Below, piece by piece: positions 15,795-23,446 of a stretch of DNA of 30,509 bases. Below the pieces are notes generated by a model. It was not told the origin of the DNA, did not search any database, and saw only the letters and a list, made by a program, of their open reading frames with translations. Made by a program: the position numbers and the translations under genes. This DNA comes from JAYEJW01 sp034716535 (GTDB lineage Bacteria; Pseudomonadota; Gammaproteobacteria; Chromatiales; Chromatiaceae): positions 1 to 30,509 of the forward strand of contig JAYEJW010000407.1 of assembly GCA_034716535.1 (NCBI GenBank). Direction: 5' to 3'. Position 1 is the stretch's first letter. The number at the start of each line of letters is the position of its first letter.

Positions 15795-17717
15795 ATGCTT
15801 CAGACGATTCGAGAGCGTGCACAGGGTTGGATCGCCTGGGCGATCGTAATTCTCATTAGCATTCCCTTTGCCCTATGGGGCATTCAATCCTATCTCGGGG
15901 TCGGATCCGAGCCCGTGATCGCCACTGTAAACGGCATCGACATCACGGAGCGGGAGCTCGATTACCGTTACCGGGATGTTCGGGCTCGGCTCCGGGAGCA
16001 GCTCGGGGCCGCGTACCGCCCGGAGCTCTTCGACGACAAAAAAATGCGCGCCGAAGTGCTCGACCAGATGATCCAGGAGAACGTGCTCTTGTACGCCTCG
16101 GAGGATTTGGGGCTGCGCGCATCTAACCAGGAGCTGCAGACCGCCATCGTCAGTAACCCGGCCTTTCAAAGAGAGGGCCATTTCGACAATGCTACCTATG
16201 AGCGCATGCTCGAGCTTCAGGGCACACGGCCGGTTCAGTACGAAGACAGCCTCCGTCGGCGCATCGTGGGCACACAACTGGCGAGGGCAATCGTCGCCAG
16301 CGAGCTTGTGACGGATAAGGAGCTTGCCGAGAATGTGCAGCTCGGCCGCCAGCAGCGTCGCGTGAGCTCCGTCAGCATCCCCAAGGCCAGGTTCGAGACG
16401 GACGAGCCCACTGCCGAGGAAGAGGTCCAGGCCTATTACGAGGCCAACCAGCCGGTCTTCCAGACGCCGGAGCGCGTGAAGGTTCAGTACCTGGTTCTGG
16501 ATGCCGAATCCATCGACGCAGCGGAATCCCCGGGAGAAGAAGAGCTTCGTGCGCTCTATGAATCCGAGAACGAGCGTTTCCGGCAGCCGGAGCGGCGCCG
16601 CGTCCGTCACATCCTCGTGACGCTCGATGCGGATGCAGACTCCGCCACCGAAGAGGCGGCGAAGGCGAGCATCGAGGAGCTTCGCGCAAGGCTCGAGGCC
16701 GGCGAAGATTTTGGGGAGCTCGCAAAAACGGTGTCCCAAGACCCGGGATCCTCCGGGCAGGGTGGAGATCTGGGGCTCATCGAGCCGGGCCTGATGGACC
16801 CCGCTTTCGACGAGGCCGCCTTTGCGCTGGAGCTGAACGCCCTCAGCGATCCCGTGCGCAGCCAATTCGGCTACCACCTGCTTCAGGTTACCGAAGTCGA
16901 GGAGGGTGTCGTGAAGTCCTTCGAGGAGGTGAGGGATCAACTCATGGCCGAGGCGACAAAGCGGGGGGCGGAAGGCCTGTTCTTCGATTGGGCGGAGCGT
17001 CTCGCCAACTTGAGTTACGAATCGCCGGACAGCCTGGAGCCCGCCGCCGAGGCGCTGGGATTGGAGCTCAAGACCAGTGACTGGTTCGATCGATCCGGCG
17101 GCGAAGGGTTTCTCGCCAACCGAAAGGTGGTGGCGGCGGTCTTCAGCGATGAGGTGCTCAAGGAGGGCAACAACACCGATCTGATCGAGCCTGAGCCTAA
17201 GGTCCTTGAGGCGATCGTGCTGCGGGTGTTTGAGCACGAAGAGGCATCCGCGCAACCCCTCGACGAGGTTCGCGACCAGATCCTGACCGCTCTGCGTCAG
17301 AAACGTGCCACCGAGGCGGCGGAGGCGGCGGCGGCCGAGCTGGCGGAGCACCTGATCTCGGGCGCCGAGCTGACGGAGGCAGCCGGGGATTACGAGGTGA
17401 AAGAGTACGGCCTGGTTATGCGCGGCGACGCGCAGGCGCCCGCGGGCGTGCTGGAGGCCGCATTCACGCTGGCGCGACCGCAGGAAGGGGGCGCAAGCTA
17501 CGGTAGCAGGTCCCTGCAAAGCGGGGATGCGGCAGTGGTGGCCGTGACCGAGGTGGTCGACGGCGCTGCGGAATCCTTGGACGAGGGCACGCGCGCGCAA
17601 GAGCGGCGGGGTCTCGCCCAGATGATCGGTCGCACCTACTATGACGACCTGTTAGCGGATCTGAAGAGCCGGGCGGACATCGAGCGCAAACCGCTCGGAG
17701 AGGCGTTCGCCGAGTAG
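15795..17717 (+). CDS. ppiD: Periplasmic folding factor PpiD (SurA/parvulin type)
   Basis: A 640-residue inner-membrane-anchored periplasmic chaperone. After a short cytosolic N-terminus (M-L-Q-T-I-R-E-R-A-Q-G-W) there is one membrane helix at about 12-31, then a SurA-like N-terminal chaperone region to about 200, a parvulin domain at about 268-367 (R-V-R-H-I-L-V at its start, F-G-Y-H-L-L-Q-V at its end), and a long helical C-terminal region. The size matches E. coli PpiD (623). ATG 15795 is chosen because the family starts with M-L-Q/M-x-x-I-R; the frame is open upstream to 15750, inside the tRNA terminator. It helps newly exported proteins leave the Sec translocon. Its position after lon-hup is the usual one. 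Confidence 0.93.
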   Translation: MLQTIRERAQGWIAWAIVILISIPFALWGIQSYLGVGSEPVIATVNGIDITERELDYRYRDVRARLREQLGAAYRPELFDDKKMRAEVLDQMIQENVLLYASEDLGLRASNQELQTAIVSNPAFQREGHFDNATYERMLELQGTRPVQYEDSLRRRIVGTQLARAIVASELVTDKELAENVQLGRQQRRVSSVSIPKARFETDEPTAEEEVQAYYEANQPVFQTPERVKVQYLVLDAESIDAAESPGEEELRALYESENERFRQPERRRVRHILVTLDADADSATEEAAKASIEELRARLEAGEDFGELAKTVSQDPGSSGQGGDLGLIEPGLMDPAFDEAAFALELNALSDPVRSQFGYHLLQVTEVEEGVVKSFEEVRDQLMAEATKRGAEGLFFDWAERLANLSYESPDSLEPAAEALGLELKTSDWFDRSGGEGFLANRKVVAAVFSDEVLKEGNNTDLIEPEPKVLEAIVLRVFEHEEASAQPLDEVRDQILTALRQKRATEAAEAAAAELAEHLISGAELTEAAGDYEVKEYGLVMRGDAQAPAGVLEAAFTLARPQEGGASYGSRSLQSGDAAVVAVTEVVDGAAESLDEGTRAQERRGLAQMIGRTYYDDLLADLKSRADIERKPLGEAFAE

Positions 17718-17721
17718 TCGG

Positions 17722-17748
17722 AAAAAAGGGGGGGCGTTCACGCCCCCT
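17722..17748 (-). terminator. Intrinsic terminator for fabI (minus strand)
   Basis: Read on the minus strand, GGGGGCG (17747-17741), loop TGAA and CGCCCCC (17736-17730) are followed by CC and then TTTTTT. It sits between the convergent ppiD and fabI genes and is a good terminator for fabI. On the plus strand there is no T-run, though the hairpin could still slow transcription leaving ppiD. Confidence 0.85.
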
Positions 17749-17790
17749 CCTTGCGTTACGCCGGTGTGGATGGGCCGGGCTCGCCTTCGG

Positions 17791-18567
17791 TCAGCCCAGA
17801 CCCAGGATGTGGTAACCGGTGTCCACGTAGAGGACGTCCCCGGTAATGCCTGATGCGAGATCGGAGCATAGAAAAGCAGCCGCGTTTCCGACCTCGTCGA
17901 TGGTAACGTTACGCCGCAGTGGCGTGCGCTCTTCCACCTGCTTGAGCATGGCGCGAAAGTCCGAGATGCCGGAGGCGGCGAGGGTGCGGATGGGGCCTGC
18001 GGAGACGGCGTTGACCCGGGTGCCTTCCGGCCCCAGGGATGCGGCCAGATACCGGACATTGGCCTCGAGGCTCGCCTTGGCGACACCCATGACGTTGTAG
18101 TTGGGTATTGCACGGACCGCGCCCAGATAGCTCATCGTCAGAAGAGCACCGTTGCGTCCCTTCATCATCTCCCGACCCGCCTTGGCCAGGGCAGCGAAGC
18201 TATAGGAGCTGATATCGTGGGCGATGGCGAAGCCCTCCCGGGTGACGGCGTCGATGTACTCTCCCTCGAGCTGTTCGCGCGGTGCGAAGCCGACCGAGTG
18301 GATGATCACGTCCACGCCGTCCCAGTGTTTCCCCAAGGTGTCGAAGACGGCTGCGATCTGCTGGTCGCTGGCCACGTCCAGTGGGAGCGTCAGGCTCGAG
18401 TCGCACTTCGCGGCCAGATCCTCCACGCGCGACTTGAGCTTGTCCGTCTGGTAGGTAAAGGCGAGCTCGGCACCCTCTCGGTGCATGGCCTGGGCGACGC
18501 CCCAGCCGATGGAACGGTTGCTGGCGACGCCCACGATGAGCGCCCGTTTGTCTTGCAAGAAACCCAT
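17791..18567 (-). CDS. fabI: Enoyl-[acyl-carrier-protein] reductase (NADH) FabI
   Basis: A 258-residue short-chain dehydrogenase that performs the last reduction of each fatty-acid elongation cycle. The nucleotide-binding motif G-V-A-S-N-R-S-I-G-W is at 13-22. The FabI-specific catalytic pair Y147 and Y157 with K164 (Y-x6-K) agrees with E. coli Y146/Y156/K163. Residue G93, equivalent to the triclosan-resistance position of E. coli FabI, is the wild-type glycine. AAAGGA precedes the ATG by 9 bp. It is divergent from the ABC operon (129 bp between) and convergent with ppiD. Confidence 0.96.
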   Translation of the reverse strand: MGFLQDKRALIVGVASNRSIGWGVAQAMHREGAELAFTYQTDKLKSRVEDLAAKCDSSLTLPLDVASDQQIAAVFDTLGKHWDGVDVIIHSVGFAPREQLEGEYIDAVTREGFAIAHDISSYSFAALAKAGREMMKGRNGALLTMSYLGAVRAIPNYNVMGVAKASLEANVRYLAASLGPEGTRVNAVSAGPIRTLAASGISDFRAMLKQVEERTPLRRNVTIDEVGNAAAFLCSDLASGITGDVLYVDTGYHILGLG

Positions 18568-18696
18568 GGAATTCGGTCCTTTCTTTCTTGGTTATGGCGG
18601 CTGACAAGGCGCTGGGCGAAATGCGATGATGGGCCGCACACGGGAAAACTCAACATTACCGGAACTCTCTGGCAGGCGAAAGAGTAGGTCGTAGGC

Positions 18697-20886
18697 GTGC
18701 GATTGACAGCGCGGTTGATGAGCTTCTTGGTCGTTGGCGTAGTGACGGGTCTTCTGAGCGCCTGCGGCGATAGTCCTTGGAACGATCCGTATCCACGTGA
18801 CCAGGCCGGGAGCAACATCGTATACAGCTCCTTTACGGAACGTCCCAAGCACCTGGATCCGGTGCGATCCTACAGCGCCAACGAGTACGCCTTCCTCGGC
18901 CAGATCTACGAGCCGCCGCTCCAGTATCATTTTCTGCTGAGGCCCTACCGGCTGATCCCCCTGACGGCCGAGGTGGTGCCCGAGCCTCAGTATCTCGATG
19001 CCGAGGGAGAGCCCCTTGGGGAGGGCGCGCCCGCCGAGCAGATTGCAGTAAGCGAGTATCTGATTCGTATCCAGCCGGAGATCCTCTACCAGCCGCATCC
19101 CGCATTGGCGAAGGACGAAGGGGGTAGGTACCTCTACCATGACCTGACACGCGCCGAGTTGGAGGGGGTCAACCGGCTCTCGGATTTCCCCCGCACGGGT
19201 ACCCGCGAGCTGACTGCGGAGGACTACGTCTATCAGATCAAGCGTCTGGCGGTGCCCTGGCTGCATTCACCGATTGCGGGTGTCATGCAGGAGTACATCG
19301 AGGATTTCAGCGAGCTCGGTGCGCGAATCGAGAAAGCTCTCCCGGAGGCGGCCGACCGCGGTGAGCGGGAGTACCTCGATCTGCGGAAGATCCCGTTCGC
19401 CGGCGCCGAGGTGGTGGACCGTTACACCTATCGCATTCGACTCGTGGGCAAGTACCCCCAGTTCCTTTACTGGCTCGCCATGCCCTTCTTCGCCCCCATG
19501 CCATGGGAGGCAGACCGATTCTATGCCCAGCAGGGGATGAAGCGACGCAACATCAGCCTGGACTGGTATCCGGTGGGCACCGGGGCCTTTATGCTGAGCG
19601 AGAACAACCCGAACCTACGCATGGTGCTGGACCGCAATCCGAACTTTCACGGCGAGCGCTATCCCACAGAGGGGATGCCGGAGGACCAGGCCGCCGGCTT
19701 GCTCGAAGACGCCGGGCGCTCACTGCCTTTTGTCGATCGTGCCGTCTACAGCTTGGAGAAGGAAAGCATTCCATACTGGAACAAGTTCCTGCAAGGCTAC
19801 TACGATAGCTCCGGGATCTCTTCCGATGCCTTTGACCAGGCAATTCAGTTCGGCGCCCAGGGAGAAGCGACGCTGACGGACGCCATGGAGGAGAAGGGGA
19901 TCGAGTTGCTGACGGCGGTCCAGACCTCCATCTTTTACATGGGGTTCAACATGCGGGACCCCGCGGTTGGTGGGGACTCGGAGCGCGCACGCCTGTTGCG
20001 ACGGGCGCTTTCCATCGCGGTGGACTTCGATGAGTACATCTCGATCTTCGCCAACGGCCGCGGCCTGACGGCTCAGGGCCCACTTCCGCCGGGGATCTTC
20101 GGTCATCGCGACGGCGAGAGGGGCATGAACCCCTATGTCTACGAATGGCGGGGCGGACGGGCCGTGAGACGCAGTCTGGAGGAGGCAAGGACCCTACTCG
20201 GGCAGGCCGGCTATCCGGACGGACGCGACCCGACGACGGGGCAGGCCATCACACTCTACTTCGATACCACCGCCTCGGGTCCGGACGACAAGGCGCGTCT
20301 GAACTGGATTCGCAAGCAGTTCACCAAGCTCGGCATCCAGCTTGTGGTGCGTGCCACCGACTACAACCGGTTTCAGGAGAAGATGCGGACCGGTACCGGA
20401 CAGATCTTCATGTGGGGCTGGAACGCGGACTACCCGGACCCCGAGAATTTTCTGTTCCTGCTGTACGGTCCCAACAGCAAGGTGGACGGGGGAGGGGAGA
20501 ATGCCGCGAACTATGCCAATCCGGAGTTCGACGCCCTGTTCGACAAGATGAAAAACATGGACAACGACCCCGAGCGACAGGCGGTTATCGATGCGATGGT
20601 TGAAATCGCCCGCCGCGATGCACCTTGGATCTGGGGCTTCTTCCCCAAGGCATTTAGTCTCCATCATTCCTGGCTTTCGAACCTGAAGCCCAACCTGATG
20701 GCGAACAACACGCTCAAGTATCGACGCGTCGATCCACAGCAGCGGGAACGTTCGCGCGATACCTGGAATCAGCCAGTAATATGGCCCTTTTGGTTGCTCG
20801 GGCTCGTCCTGGTGGCCGTGACACTGCCTGCAGTTCACATCTTCCGCAGCCGTGAAAGGAGCAACGCTCATGGCGATCTGCAGTAG
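18697..20886 (+). CDS. Peptide-type ABC importer binding protein, lipoprotein with C-terminal membrane helix
   Basis: A 729-residue family-5 extracellular solute-binding protein. The N-terminus has a basic start, a hydrophobic stretch and lipobox L-L-S-A-C (C23), so it is probably lipidated. The SBP_bac_5 body includes Y-W-N-K-F-L-Q-G-Y, a late block R-R-A-L-S-I-A-V-D, and W-G-W-N-A-D-Y-P-D-P-E-N-F. Residues about 697-716 (W-L-L-G-L-V-L-V-A-V-T-L-P-A-V) form a membrane helix followed by R-S-R-E-R, which is unusual for such proteins. It is longer than typical members (~520-600). The GTG start is preceded only by weak TAGG. It opens a four-gene YejABEF-like operon. Peptide is the likely ligand class; the exact substrate is unknown. 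Confidence 0.88.
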   Translation: MRLTARLMSFLVVGVVTGLLSACGDSPWNDPYPRDQAGSNIVYSSFTERPKHLDPVRSYSANEYAFLGQIYEPPLQYHFLLRPYRLIPLTAEVVPEPQYLDAEGEPLGEGAPAEQIAVSEYLIRIQPEILYQPHPALAKDEGGRYLYHDLTRAELEGVNRLSDFPRTGTRELTAEDYVYQIKRLAVPWLHSPIAGVMQEYIEDFSELGARIEKALPEAADRGEREYLDLRKIPFAGAEVVDRYTYRIRLVGKYPQFLYWLAMPFFAPMPWEADRFYAQQGMKRRNISLDWYPVGTGAFMLSENNPNLRMVLDRNPNFHGERYPTEGMPEDQAAGLLEDAGRSLPFVDRAVYSLEKESIPYWNKFLQGYYDSSGISSDAFDQAIQFGAQGEATLTDAMEEKGIELLTAVQTSIFYMGFNMRDPAVGGDSERARLLRRALSIAVDFDEYISIFANGRGLTAQGPLPPGIFGHRDGERGMNPYVYEWRGGRAVRRSLEEARTLLGQAGYPDGRDPTTGQAITLYFDTTASGPDDKARLNWIRKQFTKLGIQLVVRATDYNRFQEKMRTGTGQIFMWGWNADYPDPENFLFLLYGPNSKVDGGGENAANYANPEFDALFDKMKNMDNDPERQAVIDAMVEIARRDAPWIWGFFPKAFSLHHSWLSNLKPNLMANNTLKYRRVDPQQRERSRDTWNQPVIWPFWLLGLVLVAVTLPAVHIFRSRERSNAHGDLQ

Positions 20887-20964
20887 GTCCTTGCACAGGA
20901 CATGAGATTCGCCGCCGCCATGAGCCTTCCCCTCACGGGGGTCCTCAGCCTTCGCAGGGACGGG

Positions 20965-20991
20965 GCCTTGCTCTCCCCCGAGGGGCAAGGC
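20965..20991 (+). promoter_or_regulatory. Hairpin in the gap between binding-protein and permease genes
   Basis: GCCTTGC (20965-20971) pairs with GCAAGGC (20985-20991), with CCCC/GGGG extending the stem inside. It lies in the 143-bp gap after the binding-protein gene. There is no T-run, so it is more likely an mRNA-stability or partial-attenuation element that raises binding protein over permease than a full terminator. The rest of the gap shows no gene. Confidence 0.45.
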
Positions 20992-21029
20992 AGACGGGGT
21001 GCATTGCGCGACTTCCAGGGTGACGCGTT

Positions 21030-22007
21030 GTGACGGCCTATATCATTCGGCGCCTTCTCTATGCCGTTCCGATCCTCATCGGGGTGAATCTGATCACCTT
21101 CGTGCTCTTCTTCGTGGTGAACTCGCCGGACGACATGGCGCGCATGCAGCTCGGGATGAAGCGGGTCACCCCCGAGGCGGTCGAGACCTGGAAGCAGGAG
21201 CACGGTTACGACAGGCCTTTGCTTTTCAACGCGCAGGTCCAAGGCGCGGGCAAGCTGTCGGACACCATCTTCTTCCAGAAGTCCGTCAAGCTGTTCGCGT
21301 TCGATTTCGGTTCCTCCGACAGCGGTCGCGATATCGGCTACGACATCTCCCAGCGCATGTGGCCCAGCCTCGCCATCGCCATCCCCGTCCTCCTGGTCGG
21401 CCTGCTGGTCAACATCAGCTTTGCCCTCTTCGTCGTCTTCTTCCGTGCCACCTACATCGACTTCGCGAGCGTGGTTCTGCTTGTGGCCATGATGTCGATC
21501 TCCGGTCTCTTCTACATCATCGGCGGGCAGTATCTGTTGAGCAAGCTGTTCCATCTGGTGCCGATCTCAGGGTATGACACGGGGCTCGCGGCCTGGAAGT
21601 TCCTGGTTTTGCCGGTCATCGTCGGCGTCATCGGAGGCATCGGAACCGGCACCCGCTGGTATCGGACCCTGTTTCTCGAGGAGATCGGCAAGGACTACGT
21701 GCGCACGGCCCGCGCCAAGGGCTTGAGCGAGCGCCTGGTGCTGTTCCGGCACGTGCTCAAGAACGCCCTGATCCCGATCCTGACCGGCGTGGTGGTGGTG
21801 CTGCCGCTGCTGTTCATGGGCAGCCTGATCACCGAGTCCTTCTTCGGCATCCCCGGGCTCGGCAGCTATACCATCGACGCCATCAACAACCAGGACTTCG
21901 CGATCGTGCGCGCCATGGTGTTCCTCGGATCGGTGCTCTATATCCTGGGGCTGCTGCTCACCGACATCTCCTATACGCTGGTGGACCCGCGTGTGCGGTT
22001 GAGCTGA
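21030..22007 (+). CDS. Peptide-type ABC importer permease (DppB/YejB-like)
   Basis: A 325-residue inner-membrane permease of the binding-protein-dependent family. It starts M-T-A-Y-I-I-R-R-L-L-Y-A-V-P-I-L-I-G, the usual DppB/YejB opening with TM1 at about 7-29, followed by a periplasmic stretch with F-D-F-G-S-S, and five further membrane helices. The cytoplasmic coupling (EAA-like) loop is R-T-A-R-A-K-G-L-S-E near 230-239, and the protein ends at D-P-R-V-R-L-S, typical for the family. The GTG start lacks a strong ribosome-binding site. It pairs with the next permease, whose start is 13 bp after its stop. Confidence 0.92.
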   Translation: MTAYIIRRLLYAVPILIGVNLITFVLFFVVNSPDDMARMQLGMKRVTPEAVETWKQEHGYDRPLLFNAQVQGAGKLSDTIFFQKSVKLFAFDFGSSDSGRDIGYDISQRMWPSLAIAIPVLLVGLLVNISFALFVVFFRATYIDFASVVLLVAMMSISGLFYIIGGQYLLSKLFHLVPISGYDTGLAAWKFLVLPVIVGVIGGIGTGTRWYRTLFLEEIGKDYVRTARAKGLSERLVLFRHVLKNALIPILTGVVVVLPLLFMGSLITESFFGIPGLGSYTIDAINNQDFAIVRAMVFLGSVLYILGLLLTDISYTLVDPRVRLS

Positions 22008-22020
22008 AGGAGACCGAGTC

Positions 22021-23427
22021 TTGCCCGTCATCCTCTGGACCGACGCCCTGATCTACCTCCTGCTGCTGTTGTCGGTGGGCTTCGCGCTGTACGCCTCGCG
22101 CCACGAGCACCTGCGCGAGCCTTGGAGCCGGGTGGTGCGCAGCAGGGTCGGGGTCGCGGCCCTGGTCATTCTGTGCTTCTACGTAGTCGTCGGCCTGCTG
22201 GATACGGTTCACTTCCATCCCCGGCTGGAGCAGAAGGCTGAGTCCGGCGAAACAGTCTATTCGCCCGAGGTGCTGAGCCTTCTTGACCTGTGGCTGACCC
22301 CCCTGCGCGAGCACCAGGAGAAGACCTACTCGGCGCCGTTCGCCACGCGTCTCTTTGCGAAAGAGACCATCGAGCTGCCTGATGGGCGGGTCATTCGCGA
22401 ATTTCCCCCGCTCCAATGGGGCGGGAGCCATCTGATGGATCCGCAGACGGGAAGGATCCCCGATATCCTGCTGACCGCGCTGCGCGGTCTGATCGAGGGG
22501 TTGTTCTGTTGGACGCTTGTGGCCGGATTGATCCTTTGGCTGGCAGCCCGACGCAGCGGCGGGGACTTCCGCTCGACCCTGAGGGCCGTATACGCAGGAC
22601 GCACGCCCATCCCCTGGAGGACGGCATTGCTGACCCTCGCCCTCATGCTGACGCTGAGCTTCATCGCTGCGGACTTGGCGGTGAAGTACCACATCCTGGG
22701 TACCGACAAGGTCGGGGAGGACGTCTTTTTCCAGAGCCTCAAGAGCATTCGCACGGGATTGGTTATCGGCACGCTCACGACCCTGGTTATGCTGCCCGCC
22801 GCGATACTCCTGGGAATCATGGCCGGCTACTTTCGCGGCCTGACGGACGATGTCATCCAGTATCTCTACACAACCCTGAACTCCATTCCCGGGGTGTTGT
22901 TGATCGCCGCCGCCATCCTCATGCTCCAGATCTACATGAGCAATCACGAAGAGGACTTTGCGAGTCTGGTGGAGAGGGCGGACCTGCGTCTGCTGTTCCT
23001 GTGTATCATCCTCGGCGTAACCAGCTGGACGGGTCTGTGCCGGCTTCTGCGGGGGGAGGCCCTGAAGCTGCGCGAGGTGGATTACGTCCAGGCGGCGGTC
23101 GCTTTGGGGGTGGACCGATTCAGGGTGATCGGCCGGCACATCCTGCCCAACGTCCTGCACATCGTACTCATCACGGTGGTGTTGGATTTCAGCGGCCTGG
23201 TGCTCGCCGAGGCGGTGCTCTCCTACATCAACATCGGGGTCGATCCGACCATGAACAGCTGGGGCAACATGATCAATAGCGCGCGGCTCGAGCTCGCCCG
23301 TGAGCCCGTCGTCTGGTGGTCACTGGTGGCCGCATTTCTGTTCATGTTCACGCTCGTGCTTTTCGCGAACCTTTTCGCGGACGTTGTGCGGGATGCCTTC
23401 GACCCCCGGCTTCGGGGCAGTCGTTAG
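22021..23427 (+). CDS. Peptide-type ABC importer permease (DppC/YejE-like), extended
   Basis: A 468-residue permease, longer than the usual 290-340. The canonical part starts at about residue 229 with L-G-T-D-x-x-G-E-D-V, followed by R-T-G-L-V-I-G and the coupling loop Y-V-Q-A-A-V-A-L-G-V-D-R-F-R-V-I-G-R-H-I. Ahead of it are helices at about 6-24 and 41-60, a periplasmic region of about 95 residues, and two more helices at about 157-178 and 199-219 separated by a basic cytosolic loop. One extra N-terminal helix and one extra inner helix relative to YejE would keep the topology balanced. TTG 22021 is chosen because GAAGGAGA ends 9 bp before it and the first helix follows; no ATG is available nearby. 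Confidence 0.88.
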   Translation: MPVILWTDALIYLLLLLSVGFALYASRHEHLREPWSRVVRSRVGVAALVILCFYVVVGLLDTVHFHPRLEQKAESGETVYSPEVLSLLDLWLTPLREHQEKTYSAPFATRLFAKETIELPDGRVIREFPPLQWGGSHLMDPQTGRIPDILLTALRGLIEGLFCWTLVAGLILWLAARRSGGDFRSTLRAVYAGRTPIPWRTALLTLALMLTLSFIAADLAVKYHILGTDKVGEDVFFQSLKSIRTGLVIGTLTTLVMLPAAILLGIMAGYFRGLTDDVIQYLYTTLNSIPGVLLIAAAILMLQIYMSNHEEDFASLVERADLRLLFLCIILGVTSWTGLCRLLRGEALKLREVDYVQAAVALGVDRFRVIGRHILPNVLHIVLITVVLDFSGLVLAEAVLSYINIGVDPTMNSWGNMINSARLELAREPVVWWSLVAAFLFMFTLVLFANLFADVVRDAFDPRLRGSR

Positions 23428-23446
23428 CTCATCGTTCACACCGGAA

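Noticed and set aside
15873..17600. A 575-codon open frame on the minus strand inside ppiD, with similar long antisense frames at 2844-3887, 5592-7028, 10668-11816 and 21958-23160
   Set aside because: Each lies opposite a well-supported gene with clear family motifs. Long antisense frames are expected in GC-rich DNA, and the translations show low-complexity Arg/Ala/Gln-rich sequence without domains.
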